A DNA stretch of 64,000 nt from Raffaelea ambrosiae (Eukaryota > Ascomycota > Sordariomycetes > Ophiostomatales > Ophiostomataceae): positions 1,303,213-1,367,212 of the forward strand of contig PCDI01000009.1 of the NCBI GenBank assembly GCA_002778195.1. The letters are read 5' to 3'. Shown here in pieces: positions 1-9,655 of the stretch. The notes under the pieces were generated by a model. The model was not told the origin of the DNA. It did no database searches and saw only the letters and a program-made list of their open reading frames with translations. Made by a program: the position numbers and the translations under genes. The stretch's first letter is position 1. Each line of letters starts with the position of its first letter.

Positions 1-299
1 TATAAACTACGATATTTCCTTCAAAGGTGTTAAGTCGATAAGGTTTTTTTTTAGTTTTTTATAGTGTTTAATACTTATTAACAAATGTAAAAGATATATA
101 ATTCCCTTAAACGCCGCAATCCACTATTATCGTAACTAGCGTCCCATTATAAACAATTTATACTTCAATATATAACTTTAAAGCGTCATCTTCCTTACTA
201 ACCTCTGTTAAAAACCTCCGTTCCTAAATCGCTTATAGTTCTTTTAACAACGATTCGTATCGTTTTTTTGTCGTTAGTCGGCTTCGTCTTAAAGGTCTT

Positions 300-1415
300 A
301 TTACAAGCTCTTATACTAGTCGAGGATTTTAACTTATACGTAAACGCGGCATTCCGGGTTTAAGCAACGAATCCAGTCGTCTAGTTTCCTCATACAAGCT
401 ATTAAGTATTCTTCTTCTAGTTCTAACACTACGTAGAATTCGTCTAAGTTAGTCTATACAACCTACTAATACTTTAATTCGTCGTTCTAAAACGAAGTCT
501 CGATTAGTCGTTTTTAATAGCGTTTTAAGTAAACTCCTTAAGCTACCTTTTCTTTAAAGTGGGTTTAACATTAGTTGATAACACATAATACTCATACAAC
601 CTCCTCGTATCGAAGGTTTTTAAAGTCGACTCGGGGATCGTCTCCTTTCTTTACCGCGAATATACCTCCCTATCAGTATCCCGACGCTATCTATATAAGC
701 GTCACCCTGGGGATAGAGAAGGTCGTAATGTTAGTGTTTAATGTTAGTGTTATATATTGTTCAACGTAATGTAACACTTCTTCTTCTTATCGCATAGTAT
801 AAGCGAGTTCCTCTCTTTATTCGGTTAAAGGAAGGTGTCGAACCATAACGACGGTCCGTCCTTTACACGTTTTACGATGGCGTGCGACGTTGTCTTTTCG
901 TCTTTAATAACCGCATTTTTCGCACTCGTCTTTTAGTGTAAGTATGTTGTTTTCTTTTGCCCACTTCGAGTAGTACACCCAATAGTGTCGGTGCAAATCT
1001 TTATTTTACGCTACTTCGTAAAAGCCTCCGCAGGCTCCCTCGTTCCAAAGTTCACACTTTAATGGTTTGAAGTGGTTTCGTTTGTACGCGGTTAGTAAAT
1101 ACTTCCACACGTATCCTGCTTTGCATTCGTCGTAGCGGTATACGGTGGTGGGTTTGTTTTTGCGCTTAAGCTTCTTTAAGTACCATCTTACTCCGTCTTT
1201 CTCGGATTTATAAATGGAGCAGTCGTCTTCCCAACACGCGGTCTAACTGAGTAATACGTGTTCGAGGTCCTTTACATCCAAGCCGATGTCTTTAACTTCC
1301 GAAACGATAGCTACGTTAATTTATCGTTCGAACACTAGTTGCTATTGTTTCTTAAGTTGCTTACAGTTCCGAGCGTAGTGTCTTTATTGTCCGCAGTTAA
1401 AGCACTTTCCCTTAG
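300..1415 (-). mobile_element. Ty3/gypsy-type retrotransposon gag relic, RIP-degraded
   Basis: Read on the minus strand, 1363-1413 gives a retroviral-type zinc knuckle: KGKCFNCGQ, then one stop codon, then RHYARNC. This is a CX2CX4HX4C box. About 100 bases further on, 1201-1260 reads HVLLS*TACWEDDCSIYKSE. That closely matches the LSWTACYDDxCxxHxSEK segment I recall after the knuckle in fungal Ty3/gypsy gag proteins, with Trp replaced by TAG. More Cys- and Lys-rich coding remains toward 1060, and a fragment reading LEEEYLIACMRKLDDWIRCL lies near 350-420. No reverse transcriptase or integrase relic was found, so this is a fragment. Superfamily assignment rests on remembered motif resemblance. 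Confidence 0.6.
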
Positions 1416-1730
1416 GTTTCTATATTGTACAGGGAGGTAGCGTCAACCTGTTCCTAAACAAGAGTAGTTAAAATGTAACAAACACCGAGTTTTTAAGTGA
1501 TAAACCTGCGTGGGAGTTTATATTGACAGGATAGTCAAGGCTTGGGGTTCACAATACTAAAGCGATCTTGTTTCTTCGTGCGAGTGAGTGTTCGAAAGCT
1601 ATTAAAGCTATTCGGGCTTGTCCTAAATACTTAGATTGACTACTGAAGAGTCTGACTCTTCTATCTGTTTGCTCGAGGGAGCGAGCCTGCTCTTTTATCT
1701 ATCTAAGGTAATCACTGCTTCGTGATCGGG

Positions 1731-1770
1731 ATCAGTGATTATCACTGATTATCACTGATTATCACTAATT
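1731..1770. repeat. 10-bp tandem repeat (ATCACTGATT)
   Basis: Four near-identical 10-bp copies lie head to tail: ATCAGTGATT, ATCACTGATT, ATCACTGATT, ATCACTAATT. Related GTGATTA/GTGATC motifs recur at 3481-3570. The array sits upstream, in minus-strand sense, of the gag relic, so it may belong to a decayed LTR or leader region, but that is inference. Confidence 0.75.
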
Positions 1771-3021
1771 CCCGGTGATCCTACGTGATAGGTCACGTGA
1801 TATGCCTTTCTGCCTTTCTTGACCGCTTTCGTGGTTCCGTTCGCGGTCAATGGTGGCGCTTTGGCTGGGGGCGGTGACGCGGGTCGTAACATAAAAGCAG
1901 AAAGGGTTGTTATATAATTAATTATTAAAATTACGAATGATTATTATAATCACTTTAAATCGGTGATTTTAGTGATTAAAAGTGATTATAATAATTTAAA
2001 GTAATTACTTTAAATAAATAAAAAAACAAGCTCGCTCCCTCGAGTAAATAAATAAAAAAAGTTAAAACTCTTTAATAGTTAATTTAAGTATTTAAAACAT
2101 TTTTAAATAACTTTAATAGCTTTTAAACACTCGCTCGTACGCACGAAAAACTAAAACTGCTTTAATATTATAAACTTTAAGCTTTAATTATTTTATTAAT
2201 ATAAACTCTTACGTAAGTTTATTATTTAAGAATTTAATATTCGTTATAATAAGTTTATAACCTTTTCACTCGTTAAATTTCTTTTTTTAAACTTAAGTTA
2301 ATTAAATATTACTTTTATTAATTTTAAAAAATAATATAAGTTAAAATAAAGTTATTAATATACACTTTTTTAAATCGTAAAAAAGTTATAAAACGGTTTT
2401 AAAAACGTCTTTTATTACTTTAACTCACGTATTTCGTTATATAAAAATAAACTTATTTATAAACTTATTAAAAAATAAAATTCTTATATTAACTTCGTTA
2501 TTATAGTTTTTTTTATTATAGTTTTCGCTTTTATTAACTTTTAAACTAAGCGTTAATAAATAAATTATATTATAAAAAGTTAACTTATAATAATCTTTAA
2601 TACTCGCTTACGTTTTATTATATACGTTTATTAATTTTAACTCGTTTTTACTATTAATATTTAAACCGTTTAAAGTTATAAAGTTTATTATTTAATTTAT
2701 AAAAGCTTAACTTTAATATTACGAATTTATTTAACGAGTATTAACCGCTTTTTCGTTTATTTAAACTCGTAATAAACTCGTATTATAATAAGTTCATCGT
2801 TTTTAATAAGCTTTTAAACTAATATAATCGCGAATAACGTTTTATTATTAAATTAATTACTCGCTTTAACCGCTTTTTTTTAATATTAAAAAATATAATT
2901 ATTATTAATAAAAAGTTTTTATTAATAACCGTTATTATCGTTTACTCTCGTTTTTATTATTTTATATTTAATATTATCTTCTTTAATTCTTTAAATAACT
3001 TTAAATAAAATATTTAAAAAT

Positions 3022-3828
3022 ATTAAAGTAGTACTTATAATTAAATAAAAAATTATAAAAAGTAAAAGTATCTTATTAACAAAGGTAAGATCTCGTAAAT
3101 TATATAACTAAATCTTATTCCTTTTTTTTTTAAAAGGGGTGAGAGGCTTTCGTTATATCGAGGGCTTTTAAAGAGCTCTATGCGCGGCGCTTTTAAACCG
3201 CGTACGAAGCCCTAGCTCTACGCCATACTTAAGGGCCCGTGCGTGCGCTCCGTGGCGCACCTCGCCTCGTGTTTGCGCTGACTGCACAGTCACGTGCCCC
3301 GTTAGGGGGCGGCGGCACGTGCTTGGGCTGGTCGCCCGCACGTGCTTAGGCTGTTCGTACGGCACGCATCCGAGCAAGCTCGCGATGTTCTTACACTTAG
3401 GCTGCTCGCAAGGCACGCGTCCGAGCAGGCTCGCGATGTCTTTATAATTATTAACAACTATCGTTATAATTACGATAATCGCGACCACTGATTACTCGGT
3501 AATTACGGTGATCGTGACCGCTGGTTATTAAGTGATTACGGTGATCGCGATCGTTAGTTACTAAGTGATTACTTTTTTCGTAACGACTTACGTGACCGTT
3601 TTAATAACTTCTAACTAGATTTTGCCGTTAGTCGCCGCCCTTTAGTACTTATAGTGTGGAAGCCGTTTCTATAATCGTAATAAAAGGCATCGATATAACG
3701 AAGACCTTTTACCCTTTTTTTTAAAAAGGGGATAAGATTTAGTTGTGTAATCTACGAGACCTTACCTTTATTAATAAGATACTTTTATTTTTTATAATTC
3801 TTTACTTAATTATAAGTACCACTTTAAT
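3022..3828. mobile_element. Inverted-repeat (foldback/MITE-like) element
   Basis: The sequence at 3022-3160 is repeated in inverted orientation at 3691-3828. For example, GTATCTTATTAACAAAGGTA on the left matches GTATCTTATTAATAAAGGTA on the reverse complement of the right. Each arm is about 139 bp and roughly 85-90% identical by eye, with mostly transition differences as RIP would leave. Weaker similarity continues about 30 bp outside. The 530-bp centre (3161-3690) contains the GC-richer island and two 51-bp direct repeats. No transposase frame is visible. It could be a non-autonomous foldback transposon or two inverted solo copies of an older repeat. Confidence 0.6.
3345..3446. repeat. Two 51-bp direct repeats in GC-rich island
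   Basis: 3345-3395 and 3396-3446 are adjacent 51-bp copies sharing CTTAGGCTG, CACGC, TCCGAGCA and GCTCGCGATGT blocks. Part of the unit also appears once more upstream (GCACGTGCTTGGGCTG near 3315). The copies are less AT-biased than their surroundings and lie in the loop of the inverted-repeat element. Confidence 0.7.
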
Positions 3829-4144
3829 ATTTTTATAATTCTTTATTTAATTATAAGTATAGCTTTAACACTTTATTAATATATAAAGGGAGAAGGTGGA
3901 GGCGAAGGTAGAGACGAAGCCGCGTGTTCAAGTTAGCTCGCGATATTTTTATAAATAACTTTATAAAGCTCTTTTAAATAGCGAGAAAGCGTTAAACGAA
4001 GATTTTACGCGATTTTTATATATTTATATTATTACGTTTATAGCTTTACGGAGTGTTTTATTATTAACTCGTTTAATATTATTAATTTCTCTTATTTATA
4101 CCCTTAAAACTTTAATATTAACAAAGCTGTTAACTCTGTCTTAC

Positions 4145-5775
4145 GGGTTATAATACCGGGATATCCCTTTCGTCTCTCGGCTATTGGCGCTATTGAAGAG
4201 CTGCTCGTCGAGGGTTTTATTCCCTTCCGTAACTACCTGATTAACCTAGAAAAGACAGCCAACTAACTCCTTTATTAAAAACCCACCGTAGCTCCTTCAA
4301 GGTGGCGGTGGTGTGCCTGGTCGGCAGGGGGTTCTCTATAACACGGGCGACCTGGTTCGATATAATAACGAGGGTGCTTTGATTTTTGTCGGGCGGAAGG
4401 ATGCGGCGGTCAAAGTCCGTGGTCACCGCATCGAGCTTAGCGAGGTCGAGCACCACCTCCGAGAGTGTATTCCATCGGTCGACATGGTGGCTGCCGAACT
4501 CGTCATGTTCAAGGGCAACGAATCGTCCGGATCCGTGCCGAGGCCGGACCGTCGTGTCCATCGGGGGCGGCTTCTTTGCCGACCAGGTGGGCCACAAACA
4601 CAGATCGGCCCAGGACCTGCCGCGTGCGGATCCTGCCTCGACCGCCTACATCTTGTTCACTTCTGGCAGCACGGCTACGCCCAAGGGAGTGACAATCCCA
4701 CACCGCGCGCAGAGCTCGAGCACCACCTACCACGGGCACGTCGTCGGCATGGCCAAGGAGACGAGGACGTGCCAGTTTTCGTCGTACACCTTTGGCGCGT
4801 GCATCATGGAGATCTTCACGACGCTGCTGCACGGAGGGCTGCATCTGCATCCACTCGGACCGTAGCCGCATGAATGAGCTCGATTCTAGCATCGCGTCCA
4901 TGGTGGCCAATACTGCCTTCTTTACGCCAACCGTCGCGCGGTCCCTCGACCCTACCAAGGTTCCACGGCACACCGTCGTCCTTGGCGGCGAGCGAACAGC
5001 CCATTCCCACTTTACGCGATGGGGCAGGCACACGAGGTGCATCAACGGCTACGGGCCTGCCGAGTGTACCGTCTTCTGCGTCATCAACGTCGTCGACAAC
5101 CAGGACCAGCACGTCGAAGGCTCTGTCATTGGCCGGGCCGTGGGATCCGTCTCCTGGGTCTGTCTGGCAGACAAGAGCGACCAGTTGGCGCCCATTGGCG
5201 CTGCTGACGAGCTCCACGTGGAGGGCCCGACGATATCCGTGGGGTATGCCAACAACGAGGCCCAAACCTCGCAGGCCTTCGTGCAAGACCTGTCGTTTTT
5301 GCTGCGCGGAGGTTTGGGATTACCGGTGTGCCGCGGCTGTCTATACAAGACAGGCGACCTAGTCAAGTACGACGCAGCAGGCAACTGTGTACCTCGGCAG
5401 GAAGGATACGCAGGTCAAGATTCGCGGCCAGCGCCTCGAGCTGGGGGAGGTCGAGCACCGCATCCGTGAATGCCTCACCGGGGTGAGCACCAGGGTAAGC
5501 GCTGTGGCAGCCGAGGTGATTACTCCCAAACACGACAGCTCCACGCTTATACCGGCCGCCTATGTTGTCCTGCACGATGATGATGATGCCGATGACGGCG
5601 CTGGTGAAGACCTCGCAGATCCCACAGGAGCGCGCGTAGCGGCCATCTCGTCCGAGATCAAGGACGCCCTCGCCGACCGACTTCCGTCTTACATGATCCC
5701 CTCCGTCTTCATCCAGCTTCCGTGGATTCCACTCAACTCGTCCAGCAAGATCGACCGCAAACAACTCCGCGACAT
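4145..5775 (+). pseudogene. Nonribosomal peptide synthetase relic (two adenylation-domain fragments)
   Basis: Fragment one (about 4145-4530) reads RLSAIGAIEELLVEGF, then, past stop codons, YNTGDLVRYNNEGALIFVGR and KVRGHRIELSEVEHHLREC. These are adenylation core motifs A6-A8. Fragment two (about 4620-5775) restarts at A3 (YILFTSGSTATPKGVTIPHR), then A5 (INGYGPAECTVF), A6/A7 (GRAVG, TGDLVKYD), A8 (YLGRKDTQVKIRGQRLELGE) and A10 (SSKIDRKQL). Fragment two needs frameshifts near 4835 and 5384 to be read through. Fragment one has TAG in place of Trp at about 4289. The end of one domain runs almost directly into the middle of the next, so the intervening carrier and condensation domains and the second domain's N-terminus are deleted. 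No intact NRPS flanks it. It is clearly non-functional. Confidence 0.85.
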
Positions 5776-6253
5776 GGGGCCCAAGTTCTCGATCCAGCAC
5801 CTGAGAGTCGCTCCACTGACAGCGGCCACAAGAAAAGCCCAACGACGGCGGCGAGAAAGGCGCTGCAGCAGGGCGTCAACGTCGATGCATTCCTGTCTCG
5901 CTTTTTGTCGCTGATCAAGAATCTGCAGCCACCTTCAATCATGTCCGCATGACTGGGGCATGTGGACACACTGTGGTGGGAGGGAGGGGGGGTAATAAGG
6001 GGAGTTAAAATGCTCTGCATTGCTGTGCACTCCAGAAAGTTACGTAGTATCATCACGAAACTCGCTACGGTGCACTTTCTTCACACTTTTCTGATGTAAT
6101 CAATATTAATCGATATAAAAGCGAAGACAAGAAAACAGACACTCTAGTTTGAACAAATACATCATCTTCTCAGTAGTCGGGGCCTGAGTTGACGCAAGAA
6201 GTGAAATTAAACCCAATATAAACTCCATGAACACCCATCCTCGTCCGCGTGGC

Positions 6254-7389
6254 TCAAGGTTTCCATCCCCTCCGGGTGTACATAATAAGCCCAACCGGCA
6301 CAATAGCGTCCTCCCGGTAGACAACTACCTCTGAGTATTCGACGGCACCGCCTTTGTCTTTGGTGACTGCTTGAACCTATTGCACAGAGGAATTGTCAAT
6401 GGCGGTTTGTCTCGCCGAGTTTCGGCCAGGGAGGTGCTACATACAGCATTGTATCCAAGATCGGGGGTTGTACGACTGGGCTCGGCCCGGTATAGGTGCT
6501 GGGGTCGATTGCATACCACTCGGCATAGTAAAATGGCATGTTGACGTGAGTTCATGTGGTAGTTCATGGCGTAATTGTCCGCCTCTTGGGATAGAGGGTT
6601 AGTCGAAAAATCCATGTCAGTTTCGGAAGCAATTCGACTTACTGGACGAGACTGGCGTTGAGTAGATGCCGGGTCCAAACATCCTCACGGTTGCTTGAGA
6701 GTTAGCATTCTCACGTGCATCTGCAACAGCAGGAACTGGTAGCTTACCAGAGGGGGTGATCCTAAACGAGTCTCGGAATATGCTGCAGATATTACACTCG
6801 CTCTTTCGACAGAGCCGACCAACACTCTCTCCGATGGGGCAAGCCCGACGGGTGCCATGAAAGAGGTACCGTACATGGGCCTCGTCGCTGACGGATGGAA
6901 GTGTTAGCCTTGTGCATAACAAGGAAGAACATAATTTGCACGCATCCACGATGACTTGCCTGCCTGATATTGGGATTGGGTGACGCTGGGACCTTCTTTT
7001 CAGGCGGTCTACGTCGCTAGTGGGTAGGATGTAGAGTGCTCGCATCTTGGCCGATTTGTCTTTATGACGCCAGCCATCCTCGAACAGTTTCTTGGCTACC
7101 CCCAAAAAATACGTGTTAGGGACAGGTATGCTGGTGGACAAGATCAGGAAAAGACAATAGTTCCCGGGAGTACTTGCCAACGAGATACCGAGGATCTGTT
7201 TTAGTTACGAGAATAAGGTCCTGCAGCAGCAGTATGAGAATTTGACAAAAGAAAAAGAAAAGAAAAGAAAAAAAAAAAAAAACCGGTGAAAGGCGTAGGA
7301 CGACATCATACCTGGCGGCTGCTTGGCATTTGTTTGGATCCAACCGGCCTCTGGACGGCACTGGAAACTGGTCTCGGCACAGGACCCAT
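6254..7389 (-). CDS. PARP-catalytic-domain ADP-ribosyltransferase (N-terminus uncertain)
   Basis: Seven exons join in phase: 7389-7312, 7220-7178, 7095-6960, 6887-6748, 6693-6643, 6584-6445, 6376-6254, giving about 236 residues. The product carries the PARP fold: VRYLFHGT (His96), CNICSIFRDSF, MFGPGIYSTPVSSKADNYA (Tyr143), RTTPDLGYNAV, and near the C-terminus EYSEVVVYREDAIVP (Glu212). The H-Y-E triad typical of active transferases is therefore kept. It should transfer ADP-ribose from NAD+ to an unknown target. No WGR, BRCT or zinc-finger domain is seen. Introns 7096-7177 and 6888-6959 both need GCAAGT donors (GC-AG type); the other four are GT-AG. The chosen ATG at 7389 is the first in frame after a stop, and an upstream exon may be missing. 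Family assignment is strong; exact start is weak. Confidence 0.75.
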
Positions 7390-8917
7390 TTCGTCGACCG
7401 ACCTACAGCTCTTGGAAGCCCGTGGCCTCTTTGGCTTTCTCCTTCGACTTGGACTCAGTGCTGGCACGAACGGGGTAAGAAAGGGGCCAGGCCGAGATCA
7501 GGCAAAGCGGGTATGTTGAGAGTCTGAAGCAAATTCATTGTCCCAGAGAAATGTCGGGGCGGGAGTCTTTTTAAAAGTTCTTGAGGGCTCGATTAGCTTC
7601 TTTGTATCTGGGGATTTGGTTTGGGTTCGAACAGGGCTGCGAGCTGGGAAGCCAGTACACCAGCACAGGGGCAAAATGAGCCAAAGCATGAATGCTACGA
7701 GCCAGTGGCATTATCACATCGATGATAACCGGACCCATTCAGGGCGCAAAGGATTCGGGGGAGATGGGGCTGGCTGCTGGCTAAGGTCATGCCCCCCTGT
7801 ACAGCTACCTTTTGCAGGTACAGACTCATCCATGGACTCTTATTCCGCCCAACGTGGCGGGTCTTCCGAAATGGCGGGAAGACAAGTGTAGACAAGTGCA
7901 GGGGGGGGGGCAGCCCAAACACGACAAAGCCAAAGCGCAAGACTGTGGGATCCAACCAAAAACCACCCAAAAATACACATCACGGCGGGTCCAGAGGCGG
8001 CCAGCGCCATGGGTTGCCAGGACGTATCTCGTGGACGACTCAACCAAAGGTCAGGCGCCATCTGGCTGGGGCTACGATACAAGGCCAGCACACCCCGGAA
8101 GTCATCCGTGGTCTCCTGCCTGATTATTGAATTCTGATCAATGGGAGGCTGAACCAGTCTTTTTGCCAGAGGTTAGTGGGGCAGCTGCGCAGTGAGTTGC
8201 GCAGTGGGAGACCCGTCAATGGCGATGCAAGAATGGGCAAGGGGTGCAGAGAATAGGCCAAAGCGCGGTTGGTTGGGCATCGATGACCTTATTGGGAATA
8301 ACAGGTGTCCCAATTCCGCCCTGTCGCTGGCCTGCTAACTGGCCGCCATCCGACACTTTCACCTGTCGGTGAGCGTGCCTAATGAGTCACCAGAAGCCAC
8401 GAAGACCATTCACAAAAATGGGGCACTTGGTGGAGGAGCAACGTGAACAGGGCTGGGATGTGCATTCGTCAAATTTATTGCGCCGAGACGCAATTAACTG
8501 ACTAGTTAGTTGCTTGCGCCCAAACGGGCCAAAACACCCAAGCCAAAAAGGACAAAAAAAACCCTCCCAGAAAGTGAAAAAACCCAAACGAAAAGATAGA
8601 AACCCCAAAGTCGAGAGAAAATACACACCCCGAAACCAAGAAAACAGCCTCGGTGAAGGTAGCGTGGGTGTACGCCGTAAGCTGTGGTGGGTGGACGAGG
8701 CTGGCAAATGCCGTTTCGGCTTGTCAAAGTCTGTGGAAGAGTTGCCACCCAACCATACCACGTGACTAGACACAGCCGACCCACTAAAATTTTCAAACTG
8801 GATTTTTGGGGGCGAATTATGCCAGAGAACCTTTACGCTGATCTTCCCACACAAACGAGAACACGCTTCGACAGACACGCAGAATACGGAGAACAAGCAT
8901 TACCACAGTCAAATAAC
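7390..8917. other. Intergenic, divergent promoters
   Basis: This 1.5-kb stretch separates the minus-strand ADP-ribosyltransferase from plus-strand RPB12. It has several open frames under 170 codons but no protein similarity I recognise. A purine-rich, A-rich stretch lies at about 8516-8645. Missing upstream exons of the ADP-ribosyltransferase could lie within 7390-7700. Confidence 0.5.
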
Positions 8918-9261
8918 ATGGCATCCCGCGAACAGTACGTCGTTCCTCAGGCTTCCGGCCAAAGTCAGGGGTTTTCCGCGCCGAAGGCCTACTCCAACGA
9001 CGTTTCGGAGGGCGCACAGATCAACTACCTGTGCGCCGACTGTGGCATCAAGAACACGCTGCGCCGGCAAGACCCTATTCGCTGCAGGGAATGCGGAGGG
9101 CGTGTGCTGTACAAGCAGCGCACCAAGAGGTTAGTGCTGCCATGGCATGACCTTGGCAACCAGAGAAGAGACCAGAGAAGAGACCAGAGAAGAGACCAGA
9201 GAAGAGACCAGAGATGCTGACGTAGACGGGAAACAGAATGGTCCAGTTCGAGGCGAGATGA
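8918..9261 (+). CDS. RPB12: RNA polymerases I, II and III shared subunit RPABC4 (Rpb12)
   Basis: Exons 8918-9129 and 9237-9261 encode 78 residues. The body reads NYLCADCGIKNTLRRQDP, then RCRECGGRVLYKQRTKR, and after the intron MVQFEAR. This is the near-invariant Rpb12 zinc ribbon with two CXXC pairs and the conserved C-terminus. The protein is a small zinc-binding subunit common to all three nuclear RNA polymerases. The N-terminal 35 residues are Gln/Ser-rich and variable, as in other fungi. The final exon is only 25 nt and is easily missed, but the seven-residue tail is diagnostic and in phase. The intron (9130-9236) carries a 12-bp minisatellite. The next gene, GPN1, acts in RNA polymerase assembly, which may be coincidence. 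Confidence 0.95.
9160..9215 (+). repeat. 12-bp minisatellite in RPB12 intron
   Basis: A unit close to CCAGAGAAGAGA is repeated more than four times head to tail inside the single RPB12 intron, between the GTTAGT donor at 9130 and the branch-like CTGAC near 9217. Confidence 0.85.
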
Positions 9262-9655
9262 CGCTTGCGACAACGGGCTCACGAATACAGCCAAGTGACA
9301 TACAGGCTAGCGTGGAGGTACAAGGCAGCAACAGTAGGCTGACAGCAGGACTGTTGTAAAGGCACGAAGAGCGGCATGGCAGACGGCTGTGCTAGCCGAG
9401 GACAGGCTTCCTCCCAGAGCATACCCACTTTGACCACGCAGACTTAATATGCTTTTTTCTTCTTCTTCCCGTCCCCTTCTGGACCAAGCGGATAGAACGG
9501 TGCCACAGGAAAGGCACAGCTGCATCAAGTTCTTCTAGCTAGCAGCAACAATTTTGAAGGCATTAGGTATCTAGAGCAATGTCTATTGAAACAAATACAA
9601 TTATCAGGTCGCATTAAACAAACACCATCGGCCCCGCGCGAAGAATCGTTCCCTG

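Larger units (their letters stand above)
1..4290. repeat. AT-rich, RIP-like degenerate repeat block
   Basis: The block is strongly AT-rich and full of TA dinucleotides, with stops in all frames, in sharp contrast to the GC-rich DNA from about 4300 onward. Relic coding frames carry TAG where related proteins have Trp (TGG), as in the gag relic near 1243 and the NRPS relic near 4289. That is the expected result of C-to-T repeat-induced point mutation. A GC-richer island lies at 3160-3430. I see no intact gene here. The block holds the gag relic, short tandem repeats and the inverted-repeat element listed separately. RIP is inferred from appearance; no index was calculated. Confidence 0.85.

Noticed and set aside
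1731..1770. Possible CRISPR-like short repeats
   Set aside because: Copies are 10 bp with no spacers and the genome is eukaryotic. It is a simple tandem repeat.
3168..3488. 106-codon minus-strand open frame with repeated NIASLLG peptide
   Set aside because: It covers the 51-bp repeats in an otherwise degenerate region, has no similarity I recognise and no splice or promoter context. I treat it as a repeat, not a gene.
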